64,000 bases of DNA, taken from NCBI RefSeq assembly GCF_003946655.1, contig NZ_RHOV01000003.1:116235-180234 (forward strand), given 5' to 3'. The notes under the pieces were generated by a model. That model was not told the origin of the DNA. It saw only the letters and a list, made by a program, of their open reading frames with translations, and searched no databases. The DNA is from Lapidilactobacillus achengensis (GTDB taxonomy: Bacteria > Bacillota > Bacilli > Lactobacillales > Lactobacillaceae). Below are positions 28,194 through 40,463 of the stretch, piece after piece. A program made the translations under genes and the position numbers. Position 1 is the first letter of the stretch. Each line of letters starts with the position of its first letter.

Positions 28194-29628
28194 GTAAGGT
28201 CACAACGCTCATTGGCGGAATCGTAGCCGTGACCGTGTGCGCTTGATGTGTCGCAGCTGAGAAGGCAACTGTGTGGACTGCATCAGGTGTCGTGAAATCA
28301 TTGTGCTGATCCATCGTTGCCCCTTGCAAAATCTCACCAGTCAAAGCAGTGACCGGACGATCGAACTCAAGACTGATTTCATCGGCCGCATCCAGACTAT
28401 AATTACAGAGCGAAACGAGGTAGCCGTTGGCCGACTTTGAAACTGATGCGCTAGTTGTAGCGGCCAAATCATCCAAGGTATCTAGAGCAGTCGCATCTTG
28501 ATGATCAACAAACATTTTAAAGACATAGTAGGTTGGCGTCTTGATCATTTTGTCGCCGTCAGTCAGAATCATCGCCTGCAAAACATTAACCATTTGGGCA
28601 ATGTTCGCCATCTGAACGCGATCAGCGTGTTTCTGGAAAATATGCAACGTAATGGCCGCGATCATCGCGTCCCGAATCGTATTTTGCTGATACAAGAAGC
28701 CTGGATTCGTTCCTGGTTCAACGGCTAGCCAAGAACCCCATTCGTCAACAATCAACCCGACCCGTTTCTCAGGATCATATTTATCCATGATCGTACTATG
28801 TTTACTGATCAACTCGTCCATCTTCTGGGCGCTCTTGATCAAAGAGAACCATTCATTTTCGGGGAAGCCTAACGCCGGCCGCTTGTCTTCCCATTCGGAT
28901 GCTAAGGCATAGTGATGGAGGCTGATCCCATCCATTAATGGCGCCGCGTTCCGCATCAATACATCCATCCAATGATAATCATCGATATTCGGTCCTGAAG
29001 CGATTTTGTAAATTGGCTTATCATTATTATAGTTACGGACAAAAGTTTGATATTGGCGATACAAGTCCGAATAATATTCCGGCCGCATATTGCCACCGCA
29101 ACCCCAACTCTCATTGCCAACACCGAAGAACTTCACATCCCAAGGTGCTTCATGGCCGTTTTTCGCCCGCAGATCTGCCATTGGCGAAATCCCATCAAAG
29201 GTCATGTATTCGACCCAATCAGACATTTCTTGAACCGTACCGCTGCCGACATTGCCATTGATATAGGCTTCAGTTCCCAATTGCTTGACCAACTCGAAGA
29301 ATTCGTGAGTGCCGAAATGGTTGTTCTCAACGACACCACCCCAGTTCGTATTGACGATCTTCTTCCGAGTTTCCCGTGGACCAATGCCATCTTGCCAATG
29401 ATAAGTATCGGCAAAACAACCACCAGGCCAACGTAAAACAGGAACTTTAATGTCCTTCAGGGCCGCAACCACATCAGAACGGATCCCATTGACATTTGGA
29501 ATCGACGAATCTTCGCCGACCCAAAGGCCTTCATAGATACAGCGACCTAAATGTTCGGCAAATTGGCCGTACAGGTACTTGCTGATTTTTCCTCGTTGGC
29601 GTTGATCATTAACGATGATTTTAGACAT
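28180..29628 (-). CDS. GH51 alpha-L-arabinofuranosidase (1)
   Basis: Cytoplasmic exo-enzyme of 482 residues that releases L-arabinose from alpha-linked arabino-oligosaccharides. Acid/base Glu173 lies in [11 protein letters not shown] and nucleophile Glu296 in LIVDEWGSW. The barrel is followed by a C-terminal beta-sandwich. It differs clearly from the second GH51 (34555-36057), which has LGNEMDG and SFDEWNVW, so the two represent separate subgroups with probable different linkage preference. The ribosome site is AAGGAG. It lies 15 bp after the GH43 gene. Confidence 0.94.
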   Translation of the reverse strand: MSKIIVNDQRQRGKISKYLYGQFAEHLGRCIYEGLWVGEDSSIPNVNGIRSDVVAALKDIKVPVLRWPGGCFADTYHWQDGIGPRETRKKIVNTNWGGVVENNHFGTHEFFELVKQLGTEAYINGNVGSGTVQEMSDWVEYMTFDGISPMADLRAKNGHEAPWDVKFFGVGNESWGCGGNMRPEYYSDLYRQYQTFVRNYNNDKPIYKIASGPNIDDYHWMDVLMRNAAPLMDGISLHHYALASEWEDKRPALGFPENEWFSLIKSAQKMDELISKHSTIMDKYDPEKRVGLIVDEWGSWLAVEPGTNPGFLYQQNTIRDAMIAAITLHIFQKHADRVQMANIAQMVNVLQAMILTDGDKMIKTPTYYVFKMFVDHQDATALDTLDDLAATTSASVSKSANGYLVSLCNYSLDAADEISLEFDRPVTALTGEILQGATMDQHNDFTTPDAVHTVAFSAATHQAHTVTATIPPMSVVTLHVQA

Positions 29629-29643
29629 ATTTCTCTCCTTAAC

Positions 29644-30597
29644 TTAATTGTCACCTGGCTCGCCGAAGACCGGGAATCCCTGAGCATCCCAAGTAAACGT
29701 CTGGGCGTATGCGTGCCGGTCAGGATTATCCAAAGGATCGCCTTCAATCCCCGCATTATCATAGGGACGTGCATGATAAACAATCACATCTTGCTGACCA
29801 TCAGGTGTTTTGGTAAAACTATTGTGCCCCGGTCCAAATAAATGATTCTTGCTAGAACTCTTGAAGACCGGGTGCTCCAGCTTGTGCCATGAATAACTGT
29901 CAAGTAAATCACTGTGCTCATCTGCCCAGAGCAGGCCGACCGCATAATTCTCGTCTGTGGCACTGGCTGAAAAAGTGATGAACACGCGACCGTGGGAGAT
30001 CAAAACAGCGGGACCTTCATTGACTGAAAAACCAATCTTCTCCCAAGAAAATTCAGGAATTGACAGTAATAGTTTCTTTCCGGTCAACGTCCATGGATTG
30101 GCCATTTTTTGCAGATACAGATTTGAATTACCCGGAATTGCAGGATCTTGTTGGGCCCAGACATAATAGAGTTCCTGTTGAAACTCAAAAACCGTCGCGT
30201 CCAAACTGAAGCTATCTTGATCCGTTACAACTTGACCACGCTCAATCCAATTAGTTGTCATTGGCGAGGCTTCATCACACTCGATTGCAAACATGCGATG
30301 ATGATGTTGCGCATCCCGTTCGCCATCTTGATCGGCAGCCGCAAAGTAAATGTACCACTTGCCTTGCAAGAATAGGATCTCTGGCGCCCAAATCAACTGA
30401 CTCATCAGACCCGTCGAATGTGCATGCCAAACGGCGACCCGTTCAGCAGTTTCCAAACCAGCCAAGGTCCGCGCCCGCCGAACTTCAATTTCCTGATATC
30501 CCGGAACCGAGCCGGTAAAATAATAATAACCATCTGTGTGCAGGTAGACCCAAGGATCCGCCCGTTGTAGGACGATTGGTTGTTTAATTGTATTCAC
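29644..30597 (-). CDS. GH43 exo-arabinanase/arabinofuranosidase (subfamily 26-like)
   Basis: Compact single-domain GH43, 317 residues, cytoplasmic. Motifs: RADPWVY base (Asp14), SLDATVF (Asp133), VNEGPAVL acid (Glu194) and GPGHNSF. Resembles exo-1,5-alpha-L-arabinofuranosidases acting on linear arabino-oligosaccharides. The start is GTG (30595-30597), with AAGGAG 9 nt upstream; a more upstream start would lengthen the protein by 14 residues without a ribosome site. It lies between the YesL and GH51 genes in the importer operon. Confidence 0.87.
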   Translation of the reverse strand: MNTIKQPIVLQRADPWVYLHTDGYYYFTGSVPGYQEIEVRRARTLAGLETAERVAVWHAHSTGLMSQLIWAPEILFLQGKWYIYFAAADQDGERDAQHHHRMFAIECDEASPMTTNWIERGQVVTDQDSFSLDATVFEFQQELYYVWAQQDPAIPGNSNLYLQKMANPWTLTGKKLLLSIPEFSWEKIGFSVNEGPAVLISHGRVFITFSASATDENYAVGLLWADEHSDLLDSYSWHKLEHPVFKSSSKNHLFGPGHNSFTKTPDGQQDVIVYHARPYDNAGIEGDPLDNPDRHAYAQTFTWDAQGFPVFGEPGDN

Positions 30598-30666
30598 TGG
30601 TACTAACTCCTTCAAGAATAGCATGCTCAGAAGGAGCACACATTATTTACGAAATGCTGAAAACTT

Positions 30667-31287
30667 TTAAATCGTGAATCCTTTTTTCTGAATTCGCATT
30701 TGCAGAAAAACCTTACCAACAATGAGAACCGCACTAAAATAGCAAAGAATGAAAATAACAGAAAAGCGAATGGCTAGTAATGAGAACACTATTATGAAGA
30801 CAGCGTAAAGTAATGAAGCTCCAGGCAACGCGAACGGTAAAACCAAAATTTTTTTGATATGAGTCCAACTAAATTCGAGAGAATCATTCATCAATAAAAA
30901 GATATTGGTCAAAATAACGTAAAACAGCACCACCGTCACTATTGGTAGAAATGCCGCATAAACCGCGCCTTTCATCAGCTGGGTAATGACAACAAAATCA
31001 AAATAGAGCACACCGTAAATCAACAAATAAATTATCCCAAATTTATTGACCGACTTGAATTCGGACTTATAGTTTCTCCAAAACTCCTTTGCCAATGATT
31101 TAAAGGAGCTGCCACCACCATCATAATTAAACAATTCTCGACTAATCAATTGATAAAGTGCTCTTGTAGCTGGAAAAATACCAAGAACTCCAAGGCCAAT
31201 CAATGCGCCACCGATCCATAACAGATTTAGAAAAAGGACTATCTCGATAATGTACAGGACCTTCATCAACTTTTCTGACCAACCCAT
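30667..31287 (-). CDS. YesL family membrane protein (DUF624)
   Basis: Membrane protein of 206 residues with about five hydrophobic helices (for example IIEIVLFLNLLWIGGALIGLG and IIYLLIYGVLYFDFVVI). The N-terminal pattern NLLWIGGALIGLGVLGIFPATRAL is typical of YesL/DUF624, regularly encoded beside CUT1 permeases and YesM/YesN genes. Its biochemical role is unknown. It follows the AraQ-type permease by 30 bp. A more divergent relative is encoded at 49770-50390 next to the third importer, which supports a link to CUT1 transport. Confidence 0.85.
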   Translation of the reverse strand: MGWSEKLMKVLYIIEIVLFLNLLWIGGALIGLGVLGIFPATRALYQLISRELFNYDGGGSSFKSLAKEFWRNYKSEFKSVNKFGIIYLLIYGVLYFDFVVITQLMKGAVYAAFLPIVTVVLFYVILTNIFLLMNDSLEFSWTHIKKILVLPFALPGASLLYAVFIIVFSLLAIRFSVIFILCYFSAVLIVGKVFLQMRIQKKGFTI

Positions 31288-31317
31288 ATAGTTTCACTCC
31301 TTGTTCTTTAGAAATAA

Positions 31318-32178
31318 CTATCCCTTTGTTCCAGATAAGGCAACTGATTCGATGATTTGTTTTTGGAAGATCAAGAAGACGATCAGGACGGGCAACAACG
31401 CAATAAATGACATTGCCATAATCAGTGGATAATCTGTTTGGGTCGCATAAGTTGCTGATAAATTGGCAATAACGACCTGTAATGTTTGCTTCTCAGGCGA
31501 ATTCAAGTAAATCAACGGGGCTAAATAATCGTTCCAAGCACCCATGAACCACAGAATGAATTGCGCCGCAACCGCAGGACGAATCAGCGGAAAGATGATG
31601 CTAATGAAGATTTTCATGTATCCTGCACCATCGATTTTAGCTGATTCAATCACCGAATCTGGTACGCTTTGCAGATATTGTCGCAGGAAGAAAATCATGG
31701 TGATATTCCCAAATAACCCCGGAACAATCAATGGTTTCAACGTATCAACCCAGCCAATTTGAGAAAAGATCATGAATTGAGGAATCATAACTGCAGGGTA
31801 AGGAACCATTAAGGCAATCAATAGCATTAAGAAAATAGTATTCTTAAACGGTAGCCGTAGCTTGGCGAAAGAGAACGCCGCCAAACTCGAAGTCATCGTA
31901 CCAATAATTGTTACCGTCAAGGAAACAATTATCGTATTCTTAAAGCCCGTATACATGTCACTCAATTTAAACAAGCGCCGATATGCGTCCCAACGAACAG
32001 GATTTGGAATCCATTGAGGAGGCAGCTGGAACACGCCCATTTTATCTTTCAATGATGTGGAGACCATCCATAATAACGGTCCAACCATGATGATCCCACC
32101 AAGAATCAAAATAATATAGATAAATACATTTGCAGTTCTACTTTGGCGTCTAACGCCAACACTTGCTGTCTTAGCCAT
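31318..32178 (-). CDS. araQ: Arabino-oligosaccharide ABC permease (AraQ/MalG type)
   Basis: CUT1 permease of 286 residues with six transmembrane helices. The EAA loop ESAKIDGAGYMKIFISIIFPLIRP contacts the ATPase. The ribosome site GAGGAG is clear. The order binding protein, permease, permease matches araNPQ of Bacillus subtilis, which imports arabino-oligosaccharides with the shared ATPase MsmX. No ATPase gene is present here. Assignment to arabino-oligosaccharides rests on the GH51 and GH43 neighbours. Confidence 0.9.
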   Translation of the reverse strand: MAKTASVGVRRQSRTANVFIYIILILGGIIMVGPLLWMVSTSLKDKMGVFQLPPQWIPNPVRWDAYRRLFKLSDMYTGFKNTIIVSLTVTIIGTMTSSLAAFSFAKLRLPFKNTIFLMLLIALMVPYPAVMIPQFMIFSQIGWVDTLKPLIVPGLFGNITMIFFLRQYLQSVPDSVIESAKIDGAGYMKIFISIIFPLIRPAVAAQFILWFMGAWNDYLAPLIYLNSPEKQTLQVVIANLSATYATQTDYPLIMAMSFIALLPVLIVFLIFQKQIIESVALSGTKG

Positions 32179-32192
32179 TATCAGAACTCCTC

Positions 32193-33122
32193 CTAACTTA
32201 ATTGATAGTCTGACTTACGGTTCATATAGAACTGAAGTGCGGTGATAATGAAAATCAAAATACCTAAAACCAATGACATCGCAGAAGCATAGCCCATTTG
32301 GAAGTTCTTGAAGGCCTTTTGCCAGATGTACCAAACGATTGTCGCTGAGCTATATTCAGGACCACCAGTTGGCGTCATAATATTGATTTCGGTAAAGATT
32401 TGAGAACCGCCAATGACATTAGTAATAATCAGGAAGAAAGTTACAGGACGGCACATTGGCCAAGTAATGTTCTTAAATTTCTGAAAACTATTAGCACCAT
32501 CGAGATCTGCTGCCTCATAGTATGACTTCGGAACTGACTGAATTGCGGCCAGATAGAGAAGCATGGAATAGCCTAACCCTTTCCAAACACTCATAGCAAT
32601 AATGGCTGGTTTGACTGTATGAACATTTTGCAACCAGTTCGGGCCTTTAATGCCGACCAACGCCAACACTTGGTTAACTAGTCCATAATCACCGTTGTAT
32701 GCCCATTGCCACATAATTGCAATCGCGGCCAAGGATGAAATAACCGGAATATAATAGATGACCCGGAAGAAAGTTGTACCCTTCAGACCACGACTCAAGG
32801 CTGATGCCAGAAGAAACGATAGAATCAACCCAATCGGAATCCCAATCATCAGGAAGAATGTATTGTATAGTGTCTTCCAGAAATAATTATCCTTGAGCAT
32901 TAATTTAAAGTTAGTTAAACCTGTGAAGGTCATCTGACCAATGCCGTTCCAATTCGTAAATGAAGCAAAGACGGAGTAAATCAAAGGAACCAAGCTAAAA
33001 ATCAAGAAACCCAAGACTGGTAAAATGATCATTAGAAATGCGGCGCGGTGTTCATCACGATACAGCTTAGAGTCATGATGAAACATTGATTTCTTCTTTT
33101 TAACAACTTTTGTACTGTCCAC
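32193..33122 (-). CDS. araP: Arabino-oligosaccharide ABC permease (AraP/MalF type)
   Basis: CUT1 permease of 309 residues with six predicted helices and the EAA loop YYEAADLDGANSFQKFKNITWP. Start GTG (33120-33122), with AGGAGG 9 nt upstream. A longer frame to 33173 would run through an attenuator hairpin and lacks a ribosome site. It pairs with the AraQ-type permease. Confidence 0.9.
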   Translation of the reverse strand: MDSTKVVKKKKSMFHHDSKLYRDEHRAAFLMIILPVLGFLIFSLVPLIYSVFASFTNWNGIGQMTFTGLTNFKLMLKDNYFWKTLYNTFFLMIGIPIGLILSFLLASALSRGLKGTTFFRVIYYIPVISSLAAIAIMWQWAYNGDYGLVNQVLALVGIKGPNWLQNVHTVKPAIIAMSVWKGLGYSMLLYLAAIQSVPKSYYEAADLDGANSFQKFKNITWPMCRPVTFFLIITNVIGGSQIFTEINIMTPTGGPEYSSATIVWYIWQKAFKNFQMGYASAMSLVLGILIFIITALQFYMNRKSDYQLS

Positions 33123-33136
33123 TTTCAGTGACCTCC

Positions 33137-33169
33137 TAAAAAGAAAAGGATGGATTTTTATCCACCCTT
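33137..33169 (-). terminator. Attenuator between araN and araP genes
   Basis: Stem AAGGATGGAT / ATCCACCCTT (33146-33155 with 33160-33169) followed on the minus strand by TTTTCTTTTTA. It would lower permease expression relative to the binding protein. Confidence 0.7.
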
Positions 33170-33189
33170 CCAAAAACTGAATAAAACCA

Positions 33190-34542
33190 CTATTTACCAG
33201 CCGACGCTGTCTTTAATTGTTGATTTGCTGCGTCCAGCTTAGCTTGCATCTTAGGTTGCTCTTCCTTAACATACTTCTTTGCCGTAATCTTACCATCAAG
33301 GACTGGTTGGATATCAGTCATGAACATGTCATACCATTCAGAGTTATAAGTTGTTGCTGCTGGCATTGCATGACCATAATCGTTAACGATTTGCAAGAAT
33401 TCTTCACGGTTGGCAGGTTTGATCGAAGTATCATCGGCCCATTCCTGTGCCATATCTTTCAAGTTAGGAATTTGTACCATTGCATCAACCAGGGTCTTTT
33501 GAGCCTTCTTATTAGTCGAAAGGTATTCGGCCAATTCAACGGCATCTTGACCATATTTAGTCTTGTTTGATACACCGATACCTAATGAACCAACATACGT
33601 AGCAGATTTTCCTGTAGAACCAGCTGGCCAAGGAATCAAATCATAGTCAAAGTTCAGCTTATTGTAAGTACTCAAATCCCAAGGACCTACTGGGAAGAAG
33701 GCCAACTCGCCTTTCATCCAACGTTGGTAGGTATCCAACGATTGTGCCTCTTTAGCTGATGGTGTTACATGATACTTGTTTTGTAAATCAGCAAAAAGTT
33801 GAAGTGCTTCAGCAAATTTAGGAGTATCGATTGTAACCTTTGTCTTGGCCTTATTGGACCAATCAGCGCCATTACTCCAAACGAAGGATTGTAGACTCCA
33901 GTTAACATTGAACCCAGTTGCATATTGATCGATCTTACCATCATTATTCGTATCTTTCGTTAATTGCTGGCAAACCTTGATGAATTCATCCCAAGTATAG
34001 GGTTTGTCTTTATCTGGTAAAGGAATATTGTTCTTTTCGAACATTGTCTTGTTGTAGCCTAAAGACATTGGACCAACATCCTTTGGTAAGCCATAAAGGG
34101 CACCCTTACCAACCGTCTTACCATTGGTACGATAACTATTTACGCCGTAAGACCAAACGTTATCTAAATCAATATTTGATTTCTCAACTTCTTTTGAAAT
34201 ATCCTTCAAGACACCACTATTGACATATGCCAATAAGTTGTTTTGTTCGATATAGAAGACATCAGGAACTTTATTCCCAGAAATTGCCGCTTGTAATTTC
34301 GTTGCGTAGTTATCAGCACTCGTAACAATAATTTTGACTTTAACATCCTTATGAGTCTTCTCAAATTGCTTGATTGCTTGCCCATAAGCCTTCTTTTCGT
34401 CTTCGCCACCACGATACATAAAGGTGATAGTATGCTTCTTATTGCTATCGCTACCTGAAGCAGATTTATTGCCACATCCTGCGATACTTAAAACAGCTAC
34501 TGCGCTTAATGCTAAAAGCCCAATTTTTTTCCAGATCTTCAT
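33190..34542 (-). CDS. araN: Arabino-oligosaccharide-binding lipoprotein (AraN-like)
   Basis: CUT1 binding lipoprotein of 450 residues: lipobox VLSIAGC, then a family 1 binding fold ([50 protein letters not shown]). Start at ATG 34540-34542 with GGGAG upstream; a GTG three codons earlier would touch the ribosome site. It follows the second GH51 gene by 12 bp. Specificity is inferred from the operon only. Confidence 0.9.
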   Translation of the reverse strand: MKIWKKIGLLALSAVAVLSIAGCGNKSASGSDSNKKHTITFMYRGGEDEKKAYGQAIKQFEKTHKDVKVKIIVTSADNYATKLQAAISGNKVPDVFYIEQNNLLAYVNSGVLKDISKEVEKSNIDLDNVWSYGVNSYRTNGKTVGKGALYGLPKDVGPMSLGYNKTMFEKNNIPLPDKDKPYTWDEFIKVCQQLTKDTNNDGKIDQYATGFNVNWSLQSFVWSNGADWSNKAKTKVTIDTPKFAEALQLFADLQNKYHVTPSAKEAQSLDTYQRWMKGELAFFPVGPWDLSTYNKLNFDYDLIPWPAGSTGKSATYVGSLGIGVSNKTKYGQDAVELAEYLSTNKKAQKTLVDAMVQIPNLKDMAQEWADDTSIKPANREEFLQIVNDYGHAMPAATTYNSEWYDMFMTDIQPVLDGKITAKKYVKEEQPKMQAKLDAANQQLKTASAGK

Positions 34543-34554
34543 TTCCAGCACTCC

Positions 34555-36267
<1,713 letters not shown>

Positions 36268-37173
36268 ATGCAATTAGATATCTCTTCAGCTTCACTACCA
36301 GTCTACGAAGCGCTGGCTAGCGACGTTCGTCTCAGAATCATTCAGCTGCTCTCGACCAATAAGATGAACATCAAGGAACTCGCTGCTAGCCTGGGATTGA
36401 GCAGTGCAATCGTCACCAAACACGTCAATAAATTGGAGCAGGCGGGCATTATCAAAACAGAACGTGTTCCCGGAAAATCTGGAATTCAGAAAATTTCGAT
36501 TCTCAAGGTCGATCATATTGATGTGGAATTTCCCCAAAAAATCTACCATTCATTCGAAACGCATACGGCCTCAATTCCGGTTGGTCACTATGTTGACTAT
36601 CATGTCGCGCCAACCTGTGGCCTGGCAACTCGCGAAAGCTTCATTGGTGAAGTTGATGAGCCTAAGTTCTTTATGGACTCCAAACGGATGGATGCGGGGA
36701 TTCTTTGGTTTACCAAGGGGTTCGTTGAATACAAAACACCCAATTTACTCAAAACAGACGAGCGTCTTGAACAAATCGACATTAGTTTCGAGATTTCTTC
36801 CGAATTTCCGTTTACCAATAACGAATGGCCCTCTGATATCACCTTCTCCTTAAACGGCACCGAGTTAGGCACTTGGACTAGCCCGGGTGATTTTGGCGAT
36901 GCGCGGGGCAAATTCACACCTGATTGGTGGCCATCAAACATCAACCAGTATGGCCTGCTCAAGACATTGCGACTAACTAAAGACAATGGCACTTACATTG
37001 ACGGCGATGCGCTTTCCGACGTGAGCATCAATGATTTCGACGGCAAAAATGACATTTGGGACTTCCGAATCCAAGTCAAAGACGACGCTAAACATGTGGG
37101 TGGTGTCACGCTTTTCGGCAGTGGCTTCGGCAATCATGATCAAGACATCAAGTTTAATGTGTATTATAGTTAA
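36268..37173 (+). CDS. ArsR-type HTH regulator with large C-terminal domain
   Basis: About 301 residues. The N-terminal 80 residues form a winged helix (SDVRLRIIQLLSTNKMNIKE, then AASLGLSSAIVTKHVNKLEQ). The C-terminal 200 residues look like a beta-rich domain, with many aromatic and Asp/Gly turns (FSLNGTELGTWTSPGDFGD, TPDWWPSNINQYG) suggesting a sugar-binding sandwich. I know this architecture from Firmicutes glycan loci but not its ligand. It faces the GH51/araNPQ operon and presumably controls it. The start could be ATG 36268 or GTG 36259; AAAAGG is near both. A terminator follows. Confidence 0.8.
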   Translation: MQLDISSASLPVYEALASDVRLRIIQLLSTNKMNIKELAASLGLSSAIVTKHVNKLEQAGIIKTERVPGKSGIQKISILKVDHIDVEFPQKIYHSFETHTASIPVGHYVDYHVAPTCGLATRESFIGEVDEPKFFMDSKRMDAGILWFTKGFVEYKTPNLLKTDERLEQIDISFEISSEFPFTNNEWPSDITFSLNGTELGTWTSPGDFGDARGKFTPDWWPSNINQYGLLKTLRLTKDNGTYIDGDALSDVSINDFDGKNDIWDFRIQVKDDAKHVGGVTLFGSGFGNHDQDIKFNVYYS

Positions 37174-37231
37174 AAGCTGAACACTAGACATTAACAAAAA
37201 CGTTAACGTCTTTACAAACTGTGTTCACCAC

Positions 37232-37309
37232 AAAAAAAGACCCAGCCAATCACACTGAGCTTCAAAGTTACTGCTAACTTTGCCGCATTGTGGATCGACT
37301 GGGTCTTTT
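37232..37309. terminator. Bidirectional terminator
   Basis: Outer stem AAAAGACCCAG / CTGGGTCTTTT with inner CAAAGTTA / TAACTTTG hairpin. Separates the convergent regulator and aldo/keto reductase genes. Confidence 0.85.
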
Positions 37310-37337
37310 AAAATAAATGCTTAAATCAATCTGGTGA

Positions 37338-38186
37338 CTAGCCTTGCGTTGGATTATGATTACTACCATTCGTCGTATCAGCTAAACTGTTCAGAACAGC
37401 CATATCTTCGGCTGAAATGGTGAAATCAAGTTCCTTGTTGCTGACGATATGAGCTGGTGTCACTGCTTTAGGCAATGGCAGCGCGCCGTTTTCGATACAG
37501 AAACGAATCGCTAACTGAGCTGTGGTAACGTCATATTTCTTGGCAATGGCCACCACATGTTCATTGGTCAACATCCGGCCGGTTGCTAATGGTGAGTAGG
37601 CCACGATTAACAGCCCATTATCTTCAGAATATTTCGTGATCTTAGGTTCAGTGAAGCCGACATAATATTGAATCTGATTGACCATTGGCTTAACTTTAGC
37701 GTTAGGTAACAGATTCTCTAAATCACGAACCGCAAAGTTGGAAACCCCAATGGCGCGAACACGTCCACTGGCGTAAACTTCTTCCAAAGCCCGCCAAGCA
37801 TCAAGATTACCTTGATCACAATTCTTGCCGATCTCACCCCATGGCCATGGCGCATGAATAATGTAAAGATCCAAATAATCAATATCCAAATCAGCCATGG
37901 TTTCGTCGAAGGCCTTGAGCGCACCCTCATAAGTCTTGATCTCGGCCGGTAATTTCGATGTCACAAAGATATCTTTGCGGTCGATTCCAGAATCCCGGAT
38001 CGCCTGACCAACACTCTTTTCATTTCCGTATGCTTTAGCGGTATCGATATGACGATAGCCGTTCTCCAAAGCAACCTTAACAGAGTTATAAGCAGGTTCA
38101 CCATTAGGGATCTGCCAAGTCCCAAAAGCAACTTTAGGAATTTTGACACCGTTCGTTAATGTATAAGTCTCAGTTAAAACTGACAT
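37338..38186 (-). CDS. Aldo/keto reductase
   Basis: NAD(P)H-dependent reductase of 282 residues. Catalytic tetrad residues are visible: Asp and Tyr in IDTAKAYGNE, Lys in TSKLPAE, His in YIIHAPWPWG. The segment ISNFAVRDL-like (IGVSNFAVRDLENLL) and LPKAVTPAHIVSN (cofactor phosphate region) are typical. Single gene with its own weak promoter (-35 TTCGCA, -10 TAAAAT at 38221-38250). It could reduce an aldose or a toxic aldehyde; the substrate is not evident. Confidence 0.92.
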   Translation of the reverse strand: MSVLTETYTLTNGVKIPKVAFGTWQIPNGEPAYNSVKVALENGYRHIDTAKAYGNEKSVGQAIRDSGIDRKDIFVTSKLPAEIKTYEGALKAFDETMADLDIDYLDLYIIHAPWPWGEIGKNCDQGNLDAWRALEEVYASGRVRAIGVSNFAVRDLENLLPNAKVKPMVNQIQYYVGFTEPKITKYSEDNGLLIVAYSPLATGRMLTNEHVVAIAKKYDVTTAQLAIRFCIENGALPLPKAVTPAHIVSNKELDFTISAEDMAVLNSLADTTNGSNHNPTQG

Positions 38187-38220
38187 GAAATTCCTCCATT
38201 CGTTTTGCTAATGCATTACT

Positions 38221-38250
38221 ATTTTAGCACTTGGACTCTAGGAGTGCGAA
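38221..38250 (-). promoter_or_regulatory. Promoter of the aldo/keto reductase gene
   Basis: -35 TTCGCA (38245-38250), 18-bp spacer and -10 TAAAAT (38221-38226) on the minus strand. Weak -35. Confidence 0.4.
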
Positions 38251-38293
38251 TGTTTTTGCTTATTTTTAGGAAGGATGACTGGGACTGGCGCCG

Positions 38294-40429
38294 TTAATAC
38301 TCAATCTTGAAGGTTCGCGAACAGAGTCTTTCAGGTAATTCAACCATCAATAGTCCATTTAACTTATTCCACTCGGCTGTACTCGAATAAGCATCTGCGT
38401 CGACTGGATAAATTTGACTAACAGTAATCTCCTTACCAAGAAGAAAATCCAGTGGAATGTTAAGAACTTTTGCATTTGCATATCGGCGCCAAACGGTCAA
38501 ATAAATTTTTTGCGTACCTTCGATTTTTTCACCATAACACAGCCATTCGTCTTCGTAAGATGCAAATCCTAGCGGCCAGAATGGTAGGCTTTGCTTTATA
38601 TCGGGCCTAATATTTCGATAGACAGTGATTCCCTCCTTGACAAGATCAAAATTCTTTTGACTCAGTTTCGCCAAATGTCCACTTTGATGAATGCGGCTCA
38701 GAAGGGCATTATTCATGTTAAAGATAACTTCTTCTGGCTTAGCCTCAGTCAAAGGATACGACCACATCGCAGCTTGCTCAGAATTAACACCCGAGGCAGC
38801 ATTGCAGGCAATCGTTGCATAATTCCGAAAATCTTCTTGATCACTAGTTGATTGAATACTATATCGACTCAGCATAGCATAATCCATACGTAATCCACCA
38901 CTTGAGCAGTTCTCAATAACAAGGTCGGGATGCTTCAGAAAGATATCATCTAGCCAACGTAAATATGCACGATTATGTTCAAGCAAGCCCTCGCCGGCAC
39001 TGTCGGCATTCAAATCAGTGCCTATTCCCGCATCAATATTGTAATCCATTTTAATATAGCCGATGCCATACTCGTTTATTAATCGCTCAACAACGCCTGT
39101 ACAGTAATCCCGAACTTCTTTGTTACGAAAATCAAGTTGTACCCGACTTCTGTCAAAGACAGGTTTGCCATGTCGTTGGAAAAACCAAGAAGTTGGTAGC
39201 TTTTTGAATAGTGGGCTATTGATTCCAATAACTTCTATCTCTAACCAAAGTCCCGGAACCATCCCTTTTGACGTGACATAGTCTGTAAGTTCTTTTAACC
39301 CATTAGGAAATCGACCAACCGCTTCCCGCCATTCTCCAACCGTATCCCACCAATATCCGTCAGAATACCAGCCGCAATCGATACAATAATATTCACACCC
39401 TGCTTCCGCTGCCTTATCTATCATTGGAATTTCTTTTTCCGTTGTAGGGTCTCCAAAAAGTGAGTTCATATAATCATTGAAAATAACTGGTAATACTTGA
39501 TTGTCCGAATTCTTTCTGCGAATTCGGCGTCGATACTTAACTAGTTCCTGAATTGCTTCATCCGCTCCACCATTCGTGCAACCAACTGCTGCTTTAACGG
39601 TCGTAAAGGATTCTCCAGGCTGAATCTCTTTCCAAAATGAAGATTCTTGTTCGCTCGGTCCACTTGTTCTTAAATATAGTTGCCCATCTTGATCTCCGAT
39701 TTCCCAGGTCCAGGATCCGTTATTCTCAATCTGCCAGAAATAGCTATGCTCAAGTTCAAGGTTCTCCAAAATCCCAATGGGTAGGAAGTGCTTAGTTGAC
39801 CAATTTCCGGTGTTATTGATTTGAATTAAGTTCGAGCTTCTCCTTAATGAGGCCTGTGAATTACTCATACCCAACTGGGATAAACGATACTCTTGCCAGT
39901 CAAGCTCTTTCTGCCACGCGTTGTGTGGTAAGTGCAGTCTTAGTTTCTCCTCCGCTGTATTTAGTCCCCCCTGATCAATACCAATATAGGAAAACGATGA
40001 CACATATTCAAGACCAACCGATGAATCACCTTTGTTCTCGATTGTGGACCACACACGGACAATATCTAAGTTTGCATATGTCTGATAAACCGTAGTTACA
40101 TAAACACCTGTTGCACTATCCATTTGTGTGATTATCAATTTCTGGCCCATTTCATTATCGATAATTTTATGCCCCAAGTACGTTAGGCGATAACCTGGGG
40201 CCGAAAATGAATACTTGGGTCCGTGCGTTTCGGCTGGAGAATTTATGCCACTGAGTTTCATTTCAACCGGTTGTTGAATATTAAATTTCCTGTTTTGTAT
40301 ATTGGGATTCTCGCTCCCAATCGTATTGACTTTATCATTTGTCGAGAAATTTACTAGTGAGATCGTCTGATTATCGTTGACATGGAACTCCAATACCAAT
40401 GATTTTAATTTCATTTTAATTTTTTCCAT
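38294..40429 (-). CDS. GH36 alpha-galactosidase-type enzyme (1)
   Basis: GH36 of 711 residues, cytoplasmic: N-terminal beta-sandwich (about 1-310), catalytic barrel (about 320-620) and C-terminal sheet domain. Nucleophile Asp in GYIKMDYN, acid/base Asp in STSDQEDF. YYCIDCGWYSDGYWWD replaces the usual DDGWF text found in the second GH36 (55361-57643), so the substrate pocket differs. Last gene of the second CUT1 operon. GGAAGGG before ATG. It may cleave alpha-galactose from imported arabinogalactan or galactomannan fragments. Confidence 0.88.
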   Translation of the reverse strand: MEKIKMKLKSLVLEFHVNDNQTISLVNFSTNDKVNTIGSENPNIQNRKFNIQQPVEMKLSGINSPAETHGPKYSFSAPGYRLTYLGHKIIDNEMGQKLIITQMDSATGVYVTTVYQTYANLDIVRVWSTIENKGDSSVGLEYVSSFSYIGIDQGGLNTAEEKLRLHLPHNAWQKELDWQEYRLSQLGMSNSQASLRRSSNLIQINNTGNWSTKHFLPIGILENLELEHSYFWQIENNGSWTWEIGDQDGQLYLRTSGPSEQESSFWKEIQPGESFTTVKAAVGCTNGGADEAIQELVKYRRRIRRKNSDNQVLPVIFNDYMNSLFGDPTTEKEIPMIDKAAEAGCEYYCIDCGWYSDGYWWDTVGEWREAVGRFPNGLKELTDYVTSKGMVPGLWLEIEVIGINSPLFKKLPTSWFFQRHGKPVFDRSRVQLDFRNKEVRDYCTGVVERLINEYGIGYIKMDYNIDAGIGTDLNADSAGEGLLEHNRAYLRWLDDIFLKHPDLVIENCSSGGLRMDYAMLSRYSIQSTSDQEDFRNYATIACNAASGVNSEQAAMWSYPLTEAKPEEVIFNMNNALLSRIHQSGHLAKLSQKNFDLVKEGITVYRNIRPDIKQSLPFWPLGFASYEDEWLCYGEKIEGTQKIYLTVWRRYANAKVLNIPLDFLLGKEITVSQIYPVDADAYSSTAEWNKLNGLLMVELPERLCSRTFKIEY

Positions 40430-40463
40430 TTATTTACCCTTCCAAATAAAGCGTTGTGTTGTG